This document shows, piece after piece, positions 21,472 to 34,071 of a DNA stretch of 64,000 nucleotides. Source of the stretch: Phytophthora quininea (lineage: Eukaryota > Oomycota > Peronosporomycetes > Peronosporales > Peronosporaceae); the NCBI GenBank assembly GCA_011947345.1, contig JAAVTG010000359.1, forward strand, positions 186,001 through 250,000. The letters run 5' to 3'. A program made the position numbers and the translations under genes. Each line of letters opens with the position of its first letter. The stretch's first letter is position 1. The notes below the pieces were generated by a model that saw nothing but the letters and a program-made list of their open reading frames with translations, had not been told where the DNA came from and did no database searches.

Positions 21472-23861
21472 CGTGCGCCGCACCATCAACATGGAGATTT
21501 ATGCGCGATTGAGACGCCCTTTCTCGTCTAGCGATGTGGACGCTCGATTCGATACCTGCACATTTCGACGACGAGCGCTTCAACGTGGAAGTTGAGCAGT
21601 GCTGGTCTCGATGAAGGGCACGCCACCGCAGGCCGAGCTCCTCGCGCCAGCGCACGCCATATACGTTGCATCCCAGGCGCGACCAATACAGACCCCGGCA
21701 GGGGTCTTCAACGTGGAGGACTTCAACGCGGTCTTTCTTATTCGGCCGCGGTCTCTGCTTACGACCGTGATGACTCGTTATGCCGACCGGAGCTGTCGTG
21801 ATCGCTGCGACAGCGGGGCTTCATTGTGAGAAGATCACAACTCGACGCAGGGCCGGAAAATCCGCCACCCCAGTCGTGCAAGTGCATTCCAACCGAGTCA
21901 AGGTCGTGTTCCGGTCTGTTGGACTCGAAACTCGATCGGCTTGGATGGTCGAGCCTTCGGTCATCAACCACCTCGCTCGGACCTGCAACCAGCCTTCAGC
22001 AGTCTGTCCCAGCGCATTCGAAAAGCGCAGCCGATCCGAGACCGCAACGAGCACACATTCCAAGCCAAAGCTACCGCCGCGCTCGGTCAGGAGAGGGTTT
22101 TTCGTTGACGAGGTGCATGGGGAGACGTTGCCTTTGGGGTCGCGGTCCAAAGACCTCCGAGACCGCGCTAATGGATGGCGGTGGATGGCAGCGCGGGCGA
22201 CACTATTCCCCTGCTTCCAGTGCTCTGCCGACCGTCGATGAGTTGCCGTTGGGCGGCATCCAATCTGTCAGCAGATCACGGCGGCGACGACCGCGGGCGA
22301 GGGCGTGATTCAGCGGCGAGCCTCGATGACGAAGGACTGGGGCTAGTGCGGCCGCATCCCTCGCGACATGCGGGCTCCGGCAGCAATTCAACCTGCACTT
22401 GCCTTTGGGCGCGGGCCACGTCAGATCAGTATGCCGCAGTCGGACATCCCACGCCCGCACCGCCTTCGGTCCACCCCCGGCCGCGACCCTGGGCAGTCTC
22501 CAAGCCTCGTCGAGAGCTTGTTGCCTCGCGCCGCCGCAACTAACTTTGCGCGCTCGACGGAAGGTTAGGCGCTGCCCCGAGACGACCGAGAAACTCGGTG
22601 CCACTGCGCCATCCCAACGGCGTCCTCGACGACATGTGATCACGACACACTGGACGTGATGGCAGCTCCAAGGCAGAAACGTGCGTTTCTAGAGGGAAAA
22701 TGCAGTCGAGAGCTCGATGCGGAGCGCGAGCTGCCACCAATCTCTCGACGGTCTCCCCGGTCGCAGCAGTCGTCTGCAGCACCTGCATTCTTATCCTGGA
22801 TATGTACCGGCGAGCTTCGCTGGGGGCAACCCGACAACGCCGATTGCGTCGAGACGCGAGTTTACCCGGCAAGAGCATTCAAAGACCAGCGCCGCTTGCT
22901 GTCGACGCAACACGCCGCCGCCATCGCGTATCACGGTTCGGTCGGTGGTTAAGCCGCCACCAAGGCCGCGACGACAGCTAGACCGTCTTATGGAGACTAT
23001 GGAGAGCGAGCCGCTTGGACCAGCTGAGGGGGGATCCGTACGCCGCCATGATTCGGGGGCGCTGCTGTCGCAGATCACCGATGCTGCCGAGCCGAACTCG
23101 ATCTCCGTGTCCACAGCTACGACGACATCATGGTCGCCACAGGGCGTCATCAGCTTCCGCCTGCGAGGACCAGCTCGAGGTCGTCCGGCCGCGGCCACCG
23201 GTGGCCCACAACGCTCGGCGTTGCAGTGCTGTATAAGGCGGCGACGTTGCCCGCTCGTTTTCGGGCCGGGTGCACTTCGCGCCAAGGTAAAGACTCATCG
23301 CCCTCGGGCGTTTAACGGTCCGCGGTGCATCGCCGGGGAACGAGGCTTCGTGTCTGCCTGCCAGCGGCCAGCGGCGAGGACGGCGGGCCGCAGTAACGCG
23401 GCGGCCATTTTGCAGCCTGCCGCCGGCCACACCAGCATCATTTGCGAGTGATTGCAAGTCGCGCGTTGCAGCCCGGATTAAAAAATGGTTTTCTCTTTAA
23501 CTTGACGTTCGTATGCCGCGCGACGGTTGGCTCGCCGCCACGAAATCACTGGGAGTTTGCATGCCGCCGCGAAGGTAGCCGCGCCGTAGACGCGCCGGTC
23601 CCGACCTCGTGAGAAAAAGCTTCGAAGTGGGTACGGGGCTGCTGTGTGGACCGCCAGGCTTTCGCCGCGTCGCGGCAGTGCAAGTTGGGGGCCGCCCGGG
23701 CATACAAACGCGCAGATCCAGAGCGGGCTAGGGGCCCGCTCTCTGGCGCCCGGTATGCGCACTCGGGCTCAGTATGTCTGGCCAGCTTCCAATTTCCCGC
23801 ACTTGGCTCCAGTATACCGCCCTCGAAAAAGGAACGGCTCGCTCCCGCTTCGCTCGGCGCT
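21472..23861. other. GC-rich gene-free stretch
   Basis: About 2.4 kb in which several frames on both strands stay open for 100-240 codons. Their translations are Arg/Ser/Pro-rich without any recognisable domain, as expected from GC-rich DNA lacking stops by chance. No clear splice-joined gene, terminal repeat or tandem repeat was found by eye. Confidence 0.45.
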
Positions 23862-23878
23862 GCTCATTCGGTCATTTG
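23862..23878 (+). promoter_or_regulatory. Candidate oomycete initiator element
   Basis: GCTCATTCGGTCATTTG, 78-94 bases before the RING gene start at 23956, approximates the oomycete core promoter consensus GCTCATTYYNCAWTTT with one extra base and one mismatch. Position and orientation fit a transcription start. This is a match to a remembered consensus only. Confidence 0.4.
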
Positions 23879-23955
23879 CAGGCGTTCTGGCACGACGTTC
23901 CGGCAGCGACGAGCGCGACAGCAAAGTATCTTCCCAGCCACAACCTTTCTCGACC

Positions 23956-24718
23956 ATGGACATCACCGTGCGCGTCGAGGTGCAGTACGTGGCGCCCGAG
24001 CGCGCGCTGATCCGCGACGTGCTGCAGATGTTCCGCACGCCGGCCTGGGTGCGCTTCATGGTGCGCTACATCTCGCCGCACCTCAAGAACGCCGCGCCCG
24101 CCGACAAGACGGTCATGGACAGTCTGGACGCCTGGCAGGTCCGCGGAAGCAACAGCAGCAGCAACAACATTGACAGCCCTATCAACAGCAGCAAAATTGG
24201 CGCCAAGCGGCCGCTGCCCGACGCCGCCGACGGCGACGCGCGACGACTGCAACTGCGTCATCTGCCTCTCGGAGCTGCAGGACGGTGACGACGCGCCCGT
24301 GGCGCTGCCCTGCGGCCACCAGTTCCACCTGCCGTGCATCCGCTCGTGGCTGCTGCGCAGCACGTGCCCGAGCTGCCGCTTCCAGTTCCGCAAGGCCTTC
24401 AGCGGCTCGTACGCCGTGCGCACGCTCAACTCGGCGCTGCTGCTCAAGCAGGAGCACCGGCCGCTTCCCAAGGAGCAGATCCTCAACACGTGCGTGGGCC
24501 GCGAGACCGTGCGCGCCGTGGTCAACGTGACGCTCAGTCAGATCGCCGCCCACGCCAAGCAGAGCCAGTACCCGTGCGTGCTCAACGCGCTCATGATGCA
24601 CTCGAACGGCGACAGCTTCACGGAGGTGGCGGCGCCCGAGCCCGCGCTGGCCAAGCGCAACGAGAAGGACACAGACGACGGCAGCGAGCCGCGAGCCAAG
24701 CGGCTGCGCGTGGCCTGA
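23956..24718 (+). CDS. RING-H2 zinc-finger protein (E3 ubiquitin ligase candidate)
   Basis: The ATG is at 23956-23958 in the sequence CGACCATGGAC. The N-terminal 75 residues are compact and charged, followed by a Ser/Asn linker. The frame then changes near 24230-24240, consistent with loss of one CG unit in a CGCGCG run or one extra base. The next part is a RING-H2 domain, [20 protein letters not shown] then [14 protein letters not shown] and CPSC (about 24255-24375), with all eight metal ligands visible. The C-terminal 110 residues are helical and end in a basic nuclear-signal-like Arg/Lys patch before the TGA at 24716-24718. RING-H2 proteins usually recruit E2 enzymes; the target is unknown. 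Confidence 0.8.
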
Positions 24719-26104
24719 GAAGACGTCGTTCGGAAGCATTGTAAAGAGACTATATAGGAGTGTAAACTAAGAGCAACGAGACCGCGGTTTTGCCATGACA
24801 ATGCAGTCAACGCAGCGTGCTGTACCATCGAGTTGCTGTCGTGGCGGGGAGCGAGGCTGAGGTCGCGAGAATCTCGACGTCGGGTCCTGCAATCTGCCGC
24901 GCTCGTTTACCAAGGGAGCGCTTCGTCGCCACGAGGGTCCGCGATTACGCGTGTTGGGCCGGCAGCGCGTGTAATAAGACGGGGCGAGGCAAGTGCAAGG
25001 AGCGTCCCGGCGCGATTTGCGGCGGCGGGCGATAATCACCAGCGCTGTGTCGAGCCGAGGTCCACCTCTTGTCGACAGCGCGGTGCATGGAGCGTCAGCG
25101 GCGAAGACACCGGAGACCGAGCGCGCCGAGTCTCCGTCGGCAAAGGTTTCCGGGGACTGACGAAGGCGTCCGGCGTGGCGGAGCGGAGCTGCTGGTCGCT
25201 GCGACACAAGCAGGCGACCGGCGATTGCGGCCACGGCGCGCTGGACTCGACCGAGTGCGCCGGCAAACTCCCTCGGATGTGTGGGTTCCCCTCCCTTCCG
25301 ACTGATTTTCAAGACATCAACGCCGCCCTCTGCTGGAAGGCTGCAGCGGCTGGCGACGCGCAGACCTCCGTGTCCGTCGCGCTCTGCAGAGAGTTGGCGT
25401 GTTGACTGCGCGCGAAGACTGGGGGCGCTGGCTGCAGGGCTTGTCTTTGGCTCGTTCCCACCCTCGCCTTGCCGCCTCGTGACGAGATGCTTGACCACCG
25501 CCAGCCAGCGCGCGAGCTCAGACCGCTTGGTCGCCATTCGATCAGTCTTGAGCGGGTACCACCGCGGCGCGATTATGAGCCATTAGTCGAAACAAGGCGG
25601 CGACGGTGGCCGTGGCCGCCGAAGAAGCTTCTCCGCCGAGCATGGCGTTTTGACTTGACAAGCGCCGAGGACGCCTTGCATGCAAAGCTGCTGCTGATTG
25701 TCACCACGTCACCAGCGTCGAGGAATGCATGCACCGTGGACACCGCCAGAGCCGGCGCCTTGCCACGAACCACCGATTTCCGAGCGCGGGAAACCCGGCC
25801 CCGATCGCTTGCACTGCACTTGAGGCGGCTCGCCTGTCTCGGGGAGCCGCAGTCATCGCGGCGCCTGGTTTCTGCCGACGTGTTTGTCCATGCGCGACCA
25901 ACACGCCGCAAATCGGAGAAGGTATGCCTCGAGAACGCGAGCACGGAAGCGACTGGAGCTCAAGATCCGGGGCTTCGCGACACCGGAGACAACGGGACGA
26001 CGGCTCCACTGGGACGATGGCAGCCATGTTCTCCCGGAGCAGCCCCAGGCGCGACTCGGCCTGTCAACAGCAGCTGGCGGGAAGATCCCGACGACTCGGC
26101 TCCG
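24719..26104. other. GC-rich gene-free stretch
   Basis: Between the RING gene stop and the stop of the NCKAP1 homologue. Long open frames exist on both strands (for example 24767-25537 minus), but their translations are low-complexity Arg/Ala/Ser mixtures with no domain. It is similar in character to the stretch before the RING gene. Confidence 0.4.
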
Positions 26105-29100
26105 CTACGCGAGCGAGTGCAGCACCAGCACGGCTCGCGGCAACAACCGCTCGAGCACCAGCTCCAGATCAGCCAGCACGGAGCCCGCGGGGCCCACGCT
26201 CTCGACGATCCCGCCAGGTGACGATGCTGCTGTCACCAGCAGCTCCAGCGCCTCTAGCAGCGGCCGCGCGACGGTCTCCGATCCAGATTGACCTGGTTGA
26301 AGTGGTCGCTTGCTGCGTGGTCGTGGTTGCGCAAGGCCGTCCGAGCAGGCCGACGATCGAGCCAATGCCGCCACCGCACAGCGGTGCGCTGCCGGACTGG
26401 TGTTTGGGGCAGGCAGCAACCGTGCCATGGCGAGCCCCATCAGGTGCGCGTTGGTGTCTGTGGCCTCCACGTTTGACAAGTACGTGGTCCGGTCCCATAT
26501 ACTAGCGTGGAAGCACACAGCACACGCCACCGGCAGGAGTCGAGTCCACATTGCTCGACGGTCAGCGTCCTGCTGCAGTTCACGGAGCACTCGAGGCGAT
26601 ACGCGCGCTTCCCAAGCACTTTTGTTGCTATTGCAGTTGCTGTGGTCGTGCAGTAGTTGCAGTAGGAAGATCGTCGATCCGACCCGGATGAGCTGGTCTG
26701 CAATGTCGTCGAGAGCTCGGAATTGCGAGATCGAACCCGCAAGGTTGCTGCTGCCACTGAGTGCTGTCTCAATCGCCACAAGCGCAGCGTATTCGGCTTC
26801 GAGAGTTGAGCGCAACTTCAACGTCAGCACTACAAGCATGTTTGCAATGGTCGAGCAGATCGCGTCGACTCCAGTTGAGCCGATCAATCCGACAAGGTGC
26901 TGCAACGCACCTCGGTCCGTGTAGTCCCGAGGGTCGAGCTGACCCAAAACACCAGGAGCAAACGCCAAACAGTTTCTGTGCGTGGAGATGAGTATTGACG
27001 GGAACGCTGACGAACTGAGAACAGAATGGCATTTCCTCGTCGCGAGGGCCAAGTATAACCACGTGAGTCGGTCGACAAGTCTCCACTGCTGCAGCTCCTT
27101 CTCGTTGACATGCGGTCCGTTGGTCGCCCACTCCAAGAGAGTTTTGTCCGGGGTATTGATGTCTGTGAACATTGTTCGTTGACTAGCGTTTTGGCGAGTA
27201 CGGTTTGCAGTTCATCTCCGAGCGACGAGGATCCGTTGTCAGCATCTTTGGTAGAGATCCTACCGCCAAAGAGCCTTTGCGTGACTCGGAAGAAGTTGCG
27301 GATCTCTTCGCAAACGTCTCGGATGGAGCACTTCAAAGCCGGGTCGTTATTTACCCCAGAACACGTCACCACATCTCTTAGAAGTCGAATGAAACTGGCC
27401 TGGACGCGATGAATCAGAGCGCTTTTCAATCGACTGCTCTCATGGTACTGCGTCAGGTGGTCTAACAGAGCTCGAGCGAGTGTCAGACAGCGTGCTTCAG
27501 CACTATTCGAGTCTTCGTTACTAAATTTTGGCGGCAGAATTCTGCTGTCGTTGTTGCGCCAAAAACCAAGGACGTTGGGGAAGCAAGACGAAGCTCAGCG
27601 CTGCTGTTGCGCTGGGCTAGGTTCACACTGGACCGAGAAAAGCTCGACAGGCGCGAGGTTCGTGACGTCACTTTGGGTTCTACTTGCTCGGTTTTGTCAC
27701 CGCCAGCACGGACACGATCTCGCCGAACGATGGCATCTAGCCCCAGCTCCAGCTGATTCAAGATATTCGTCTCCATTCGCTCCAACTCGACCGCCATTTT
27801 CGCTGACTGTAGCACGGCTTCGTCTCGATCCACCAACTCATTGAGCGTGTAGTCTCCTTCGGCAAGCCGCGACAGAATTTCCAACAGCCCTGTCGACGAT
27901 GGCGGGGTCAAGGTCAACGTCTGATGAAAGCACTGCTCGAAGACGAACTCCTTAAACCACCAGCACTTGGAGAAGTCTGCAGCGTGCGAGATCAACTGGT
28001 CGGTAGCGCAGATGTACTCGGAGTGGCGAACAGCGCCCTCCATTCGTTCTCGGACAGCGCTCAGTTGTTGAGCTCCTGTGACGAAATGAGCGTTCGCTTG
28101 CCGCCACTCGCACCCAAGTGGCTCGAGGCGTCGACAAGATGTCGACCCGGTAGTGTTCCCTATCTAGGAATCCTTTGAGCAGTGACCGCATGTCGGAAGT
28201 CGACCCGTTCTGTTCAAGAAGTTCGTTGATCGAGTACGCGATACCGTCGGCGTCTCCGTTAATCAAGAAGGTCTGATAATACTCGACGAGGAATTGCGCG
28301 TGGAGCTCAATCAGGCTACGGAGGCGGTGACAAGACGACAGTAGATCTGCTATCTCACTCTCGGCTCCGGTAAAACTCGGGAGAACTCGCTGCAGGTACT
28401 TGGACTTGACGTGTTTGGGGACAAGTCCAGCTTTGGCATCAACGCTTGTCGAACTGCAGACACCGTGGCATATCGCCCACTCGATCTCGTCTCGGGCGAT
28501 GGCTAAGGCTGCTAGAAGCAGTGGAAACGCAGGTGCTACCAGGCCAGGGTTGTGCGTCATCAGCTGCACGCAGTTGTGCAGCAGCCACGTCGCCACTTCT
28601 CGACGTTGTCGGTGGTTCGACCCACACGTTCGCAGCGCTTGTTTGCTAAGAGAAGTCATGGCTCTCTTCAGCGATACAGAGGAAGGTCGACTACTTGACG
28701 CCTTTGGGGAGGCAGCAGAGCTTGCAACCGCCAGGGAAGACGTGACTTGCTGGAAGATCAAGTCGTGGACATTGACGACGTAGTCTCGATGCACATTCAG
28801 CACTAGACGGTCTCGAGCGATGGTCTCCATGAACTTCCACAGCTGCGATGAAGACGGAGTTGACCCGGTCGGAGACGATGGTGGTGTGGCAGCAGCAGCA
28901 AATTCTGCAGAGGACGATCCTGCTAGTAGTTGATGCGGTATGCAGAGCACAGCGCAAATGACCCAGTCGGCAATGTCAGCACAGTTGAGAAGGCCTGGAA
29001 GACTGGGGTGAAACGCGTAGCCACCGCCAACGAGAGACTCAAGGTCGAACACGCCCTGGTTCCGCAGAGTTGCCAGGTCTCGACAGGAATTGAATCTGTC

Positions 29101-29940
29101 AAAGCACGAAAACGCCAGCGCTGCTAGTGACGCCCCACTATCGCAGACCTGTCGCTGGAAGTCTTGTTGAATGGCCAAGAGTGGTGTTGACCCGAAACGG
29201 AGTACGAATTCACGCACTCGATGGTCTGTACACTCAAGCGGCGAATACAGCGCGTTTGGCGTGGATGTCGAGTCGCCAGTTTTTTCAACATGTTGCAAGA
29301 AGCTGTAGAGCGCAAGCATCCCCGGGATCAAGCTGAAGGACGACCACAGCAAGTGAAGCTTGACGTACTTGGCGACGGTGGCAAGAACCAGCCGAGTGAG
29401 TTGCGGATGGCTGTCGTACGTCAGCAACGAGGCATCACTTCTGCTGTTCTCGAGGAAGAACCGCGTGAGGGAGTCCCAGGACGTCTGCTGCCAGTGCTGG
29501 ATGCGCTTCATCAGTTGGTAGACGGTCGTCGCAGAGGTCAGCAGCGCTTTACGTTCGACGGCTCCCACCGGCAGACACGCGCTCATTTTGTCGATCGTCG
29601 TCGACTGCATCGACAGAAAGTGTTTGCCGAAGAATTTGAGAGTGTCCGTGTCGACTGCTTGGACATCTGCACTGTGTACGTTATCGCTGGTCAATCCAGA
29701 TCTTGACGACTGCCAGTCTCTACTGTGCTGGGCGAGATCTTGATCGGTCGAGTCTCCATTTGCACGGGACAATTCGATCGACGACGTGCCAGAAGAAGTT
29801 CCGTGTTTGCCTTTCAAAAGCGTCACGTGGAAACTTAGACGCGCCATGAGCTCGTCCGCTTCGTCCAGATAGCACGGCAGTTCATCCAGCAGCGTCGACG
29901 CCATTTTCAGGAGAAGATCGGGCGGTCGGGAAATGGGCAT
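26105..29940 (-). CDS. NCKAP1: NCKAP1 / NAP1 homologue, WAVE complex subunit
   Basis: The ATG is at 29938-29940 (complement). The protein has about 1260 residues, matching the HEM/NAP1 family (about 1100-1400). Collinear segments include a WVICAVLCIPHQLL helix (about 28930-28970), IARDRLVLNVHRDYVVNVHD, WLLHNCVQLMTHNPGLVAP followed by LAIARDEIEWAI (about 28480-28600), LVEYYQTFLINGDADG, and C-terminal TIANMLVVLTLKL and ALELLVTAASS. In animals NCKAP1 holds the WAVE/SCAR regulatory complex together and links Rac to Arp2/3 actin assembly at the membrane. The frame changes at about 28050-28140, about 27470 and about 27170; at least the last two read as one missing base. The stop is at 26105. The head-to-head neighbour starts only 37 bp away. 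Confidence 0.8.
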
Positions 29941-29977
29941 CTAAGTATTTTTATCGGTTGCCAGGACAGTTGAGCAA

Positions 29978-32297
29978 ATGTCTGCTGATCATGAGAACAA
30001 TGACCCAGAGACGGCGTGCTTCCAAGGCCTTGCCTTGTCGATCGTCCCCGCGAGTCTCTTCTCGATGATAGGAATTCGACGATTGGACTTGTCAGGGAAT
30101 TCGTTGGCTCGACTGCCGGGAACTCGTATGGCTGTGGAGTTGCCGCGTTTGGAGGTGGTGGTGCTTCGAAGCAATTTGTTGCATGTCTTGGAAGACGTTA
30201 TGGCGCTGGCGGCAGCTCCGAGGCTGTGCGAATTGGACCTGCGTGACAACCCACTTCGGTTAATCCACAATCGGCTGTATCTGCTGGAGACGCTTCTGTT
30301 CCATCACTTGGAGATCGACGAAGACTTGCTGCGTGTGCTACATCATGATGAAGCTCTGAAGAACTTTACGAGCGACTCTCCTCCGTCAGGAACGATGGTG
30401 TATCGCTCACGACTTCCTCGACGCAACGGCTTTCCGATGTTGCAGAAGTTGAACGATCTGTGGATTCTAGATGAGGAGACTCGACAAGCTGAAGCCGAGC
30501 GAGGGAGGAGGATTGAGTATTTCAGATGCAGAGAAGCCAAGCGCAAACCTCGTGGCCGTCGCAAAGTGAAAAGTGTCAACGATAAGCGGTTCGATGGGAG
30601 CCGAATGACCGTCAAGCAAATGGTAAGGGTGTAGCACTTTAGCAGGCCAAAACCTCGCTTACGTTTCCATGGCTACTGAATCTGTAGTTGCGCAACGAAG
30701 CTCGAATCACTGCAATCCCTCCAGCACGAGTTTTGACTCGATATCAAATAGATATGGAGAGCTGCGAAGAAGTGCAAGAACCAGCAAGTCCCAGTTCAAA
30801 ACTTGACAGTGAGAGCAGCAAAGGCGATGCGAGTGAGGAACAAGAAATTTGGGATCGGCTTCTTCGTCCAGCTACTTTGTCAACGAGCAGTTTAGACAGA
30901 CCAGGTCACGACGAACGACCTTCACTAGATAGCAAAACCAACGAGACTGAGCCGTGGAATTTTCCGGTTAGTACCTTTGACGACCTGCAGAGCGATGAGC
31001 GTCAGTATGTTCGCTACAAGAGCAAGCACGTCAGTGGCTCGTTCGAGCGTGACGACCATTTCTTCGAGTCCAGCACCTTTGTGGATTGCGTCGCTCAGTG
31101 CGAGCGCTCCCGTCGATTGACCATTCGAGCTGTCGATCTGTTGACAAAACCTCAAACTGGTGTTCACCAGTCGATACCCACGTCGGACGCTGCTGCCGCA
31201 CTAAATTGCAGTCTTTCCTCTAACTGCACTAGACTCTATTCTCGAGAGAGCTTTGAGCGGCTTGCAGAGTTCCAGCAGAAACAGGTCACCGTGAAAGGAA
31301 TTCGGATTCACTCAGGTTTGTCAAGGCTGTGTGTTTGTTTGTACAGTTCCTGGACTCACCAAACGCGTTGTCCTCTAGAGGTCGGCGACTATCTTTTAGG
31401 AGAGCACGTAGCGTTGAGGCAGAAGACGAACCAGTTGCTGAGTGCCCACCGAGAAGTGCATCGTGAAAGCCCGCACTCCATCGAAGCAAACTTGGAGGAA
31501 TCGCTGAGCAGGGTCAAACTGCGCAATGCGGTGGATCTGGCCAACACGCTGGTGGGGTCCAAAGAGCAAAAGCGAATGATCCAAGCGTTGATCGACTCGG
31601 ATGCGAAGGTGATTGAGGAGGAGCGGGTCGTGGAAGAGTACAAGGGCCATCGGCAGCGACTAAAGCGGATCAACGCTCGCCAAGTAATTCAATCTCAAAC
31701 AAGTCGCCATGCTGACCACCTCAAGAAACTCGCAAGCTTGTACTCGGTGCGGTTGACTCGTTTGGCTGACATTGTTGCAGTAGCTGTTGACGTTGGTATC
31801 GTACGTGTTCGTAGGAGTCGCCGTGGCAAGCTCGTAACTGGAAGGCAAAGGTTGCGCTGTTACAGCAGCAATCGCGAGAAGAAGCTGCAGCGCAATCTGG
31901 TGGAGCAGCGTTTAGTCTCGGGAAGAAGACGCAAACAACGGCTTCATCCACTCGAGAAATAAGCACCCACTCGAACGACATCGCCAGCGTGGTAGACAGA
32001 TTTCGCAACATCGAGACAGTGGAGAAGGCGGCTCTGGACCCGCTGACCAAAGTGAATTCCCACGACCTTCTTGTACGCTGCTCCCAAATCCGTCAAAACA
32101 AGGACAAACACGTTCGAGCGTTGGCTCTGCACCGGGATCGGTTCCTGGACGATGAAGCAGACTGGGAAGAAATGCGTCAGGACCCCATCAATGTTGTGCG
32201 CCGGCACCTGCGTCGCAAACTGTACCAAGACGCCCAGCAGGTTCAGATCGGGGGCATGGAGTATTGCTACTCGCCCCTGTTCAAACAAAACCAATGA
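29978..32297 (+). CDS. Leucine-rich-repeat protein with coiled-coil C-terminus
   Basis: The ATG is at 29978-29980. Exon 1 (to 30622) encodes about four LRR units (IRRLDLSGNSLARLPG, LEVVVLRSNLLHVL, LCELDLRDNPLRLI). A 65-nt intron follows at 30623-30687. Exon 2 runs on to 31315, and an 84-nt intron at 31316-31399 joins in phase. The remainder is charged and predicted helical. Between about 31740 and 31870 the reading frame changes by an unidentified intron or an indel, after which the frame ending at 32295-32297 carries a Lys/Glu/Gln-rich tail. LRRs of this spacing resemble those in ciliary or SDS22-like adaptor proteins. The exact family is not recognised, and a flagellar role is only a guess. 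Confidence 0.62.
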
Positions 32298-32390
32298 AAG
32301 AGAGAGACAGTTGATTCAGTGGCATGGTATTACATTGAAAATCATACACGTCGACAGCGTAAGCGATAGAAACGTTCCTCTTGTCGTGTG

Positions 32391-34071
32391 CTAAACATTC
32401 TGCACCAGACTGTGGGTCATGTCACCACTCCATCGCGGTTTGCCTCCAAAGACGGGTTTCAGATACTTTTCATCGAGGTCGACCCACGTGCTGTGGATAC
32501 TTTGCGATCCAGGCGGTGAAAACGACGTTCGTAGCAGCGACTGCTCCTCTTCAGGCTCGCCCGTGTATGGATCGTCCTTGATCTCGACGTATGCTTTGCG
32601 TGAATGACCCCAGTCAGACCCAGACCATGTAGCAAGGGACCTGTTGCCATGCCGAAAAACACGGTCGTAAACAGCACCAGAAACAGCGTCGAGCTCTTGA
32701 GAATCGCAGCGTGGACGGGGTCACCTGTTGACACATTGAGAACCAGCGCAAACGCGATGGCACCGCGCAGTCCGGAGAACCAAATGACTACCATGTACCC
32801 GAACGGAATCTTCTGCCCTTCGGTGCGACCACAGTTGGCCAGCGAGCACAGCGGAAACGTGTTGAAGGCTCGAGCCAGCAGACACGCGCCGAAGTTGGCG
32901 AAGATGAACTTCCAGTCCCAGACGAACGAGCCCTGATACGCGAACACGCTCAGTCCGAGGTAGAGATAGATGAAGTTCTCGGCCAGAAACGCCATGGTCG
33001 CCAGCAGTTGTTTGAAGGCGAAGGCACTGTGTTTAGAGATGTTGTACATGTGGTAGTGTCGGATGAAGACGCCGCTGAAGAAGACGGCCAGCAGGCCGCT
33101 TAGTTTGCACAGGTCCGCAGCCAAATAGCTGGCGTAGGAGCTCAGCAGGATGATGGAGATCTCGTAGATGGGGTGCTGTCTCAGCGCCGGGTCCGAGTTC
33201 TTCAGGAAGAAGGCCGACGAGTAGCAGATGGCGCCCGACAGAGCGATGGAGCCCACGAAGATGCTGAGCAGCTGCAGCACCATCGACATGGCCACGGGCA
33301 CGCTCACGTCCGAGTTGCCGCTCTCCACGAACTTGCGGAAGAGCGTGAAGATGACGATAGCCACGGCGTCGTTCAGCACGCTCTCTCCGAACACGAGATT
33401 GAAGAGCAGCGGCGGGGCCCGACACTTTTGAATACCAGTAGCGTGGCCACGGGGTCGATGGCCGAGATGAGCGAGCCGTACAGAAAGGCCTCGGCCGATG
33501 TCAGCTGCGTGATAAGCCCCAAGTTGCCGAGCCAGATGAGCACTCCGCCAGTCACGAACGTGGCGATCAACGTGCCGACAATGGCCAGCAGCAGGATTGC
33601 CATGAAGTTGGAGAAGAAGCCCTTGCGCTGCGTGTTGAAGCCTGCCTCGAGGATGATGGGCGGCAGCAGTCCTAGGAACAAAATCTGCGGGTCCAATCCG
33701 GCGCCTTCCACGCGCTGGTTAAACAAAAAAGCATGAACGTTAGGATCCTTTGAGGTTTGATCAGAAGACGAATTGCCTCACCACTTGCGACACCAGTTGC
33801 AGCAACGCTCCACTCTGTTTAAGGAAATCACAGCAATAGATACAACATTAGTCAGATGCAGGGTTGAGGAGCGTATTGGACACTGGCGACGCACGATGAG
33901 GCCGCAGAAGATGGCCCAGGAGCTCGTGGAGAGCAGCGGCGCCTGGTGCATGCGGTCGATGCGGTAGGCCACGTTCACGAGCAGCAGCTGGATCACGGCG
34001 CACACCAGCAGCTCGGCGCCCGCCCAGCGCTGCTGCTGCTCCTCGGCCTCAGCCGCCAACTCCATCGGCAT
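32391..34071 (-). CDS. Na+/H+ exchanger (NHE/CPA1 family)
   Basis: The ATG is at 34069-34071 (complement). Exon 1 is 33895-34071; then come an 80-nt intron, a 33-nt microexon at 33782-33814, a 67-nt intron, and the main exon from 33714. About eleven membrane helices follow. Signature segments are FLGLLPPIILEAGF (about 33650-33690), SAIDPVATLLVFK, LVFGESVLNDAVAIVIF (about 33345-33400, containing the paired acidic/Asn ion-binding site) and GYMVVIWFSGLRGAIAFAL. The frame breaks at the G/C run 33414-33420 and at TTT 32595-32597, both one missing base. The restored tail is acidic and ends at TAG 32391-32393. It exchanges Na+ or K+ for protons, probably in endomembranes or the plasma membrane. Confidence 0.85.

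Noticed and set aside
22717..23451. 244-codon plus-strand frame before the RING gene
   Set aside because: The same GC-driven openness is seen on the opposite strand and in other frames; no domain and no conserved start context.
24767..25537. 256-codon minus-strand frame
   Set aside because: Low-complexity Arg/Ser/Ala translation without domains, in GC-rich DNA where stops are rare; no supporting splice structure.
31316..31346. 31-nt intron in the LRR gene
   Set aside because: The alternative acceptor at 31399 gives an 84-nt intron that keeps the frame and has a normal length.
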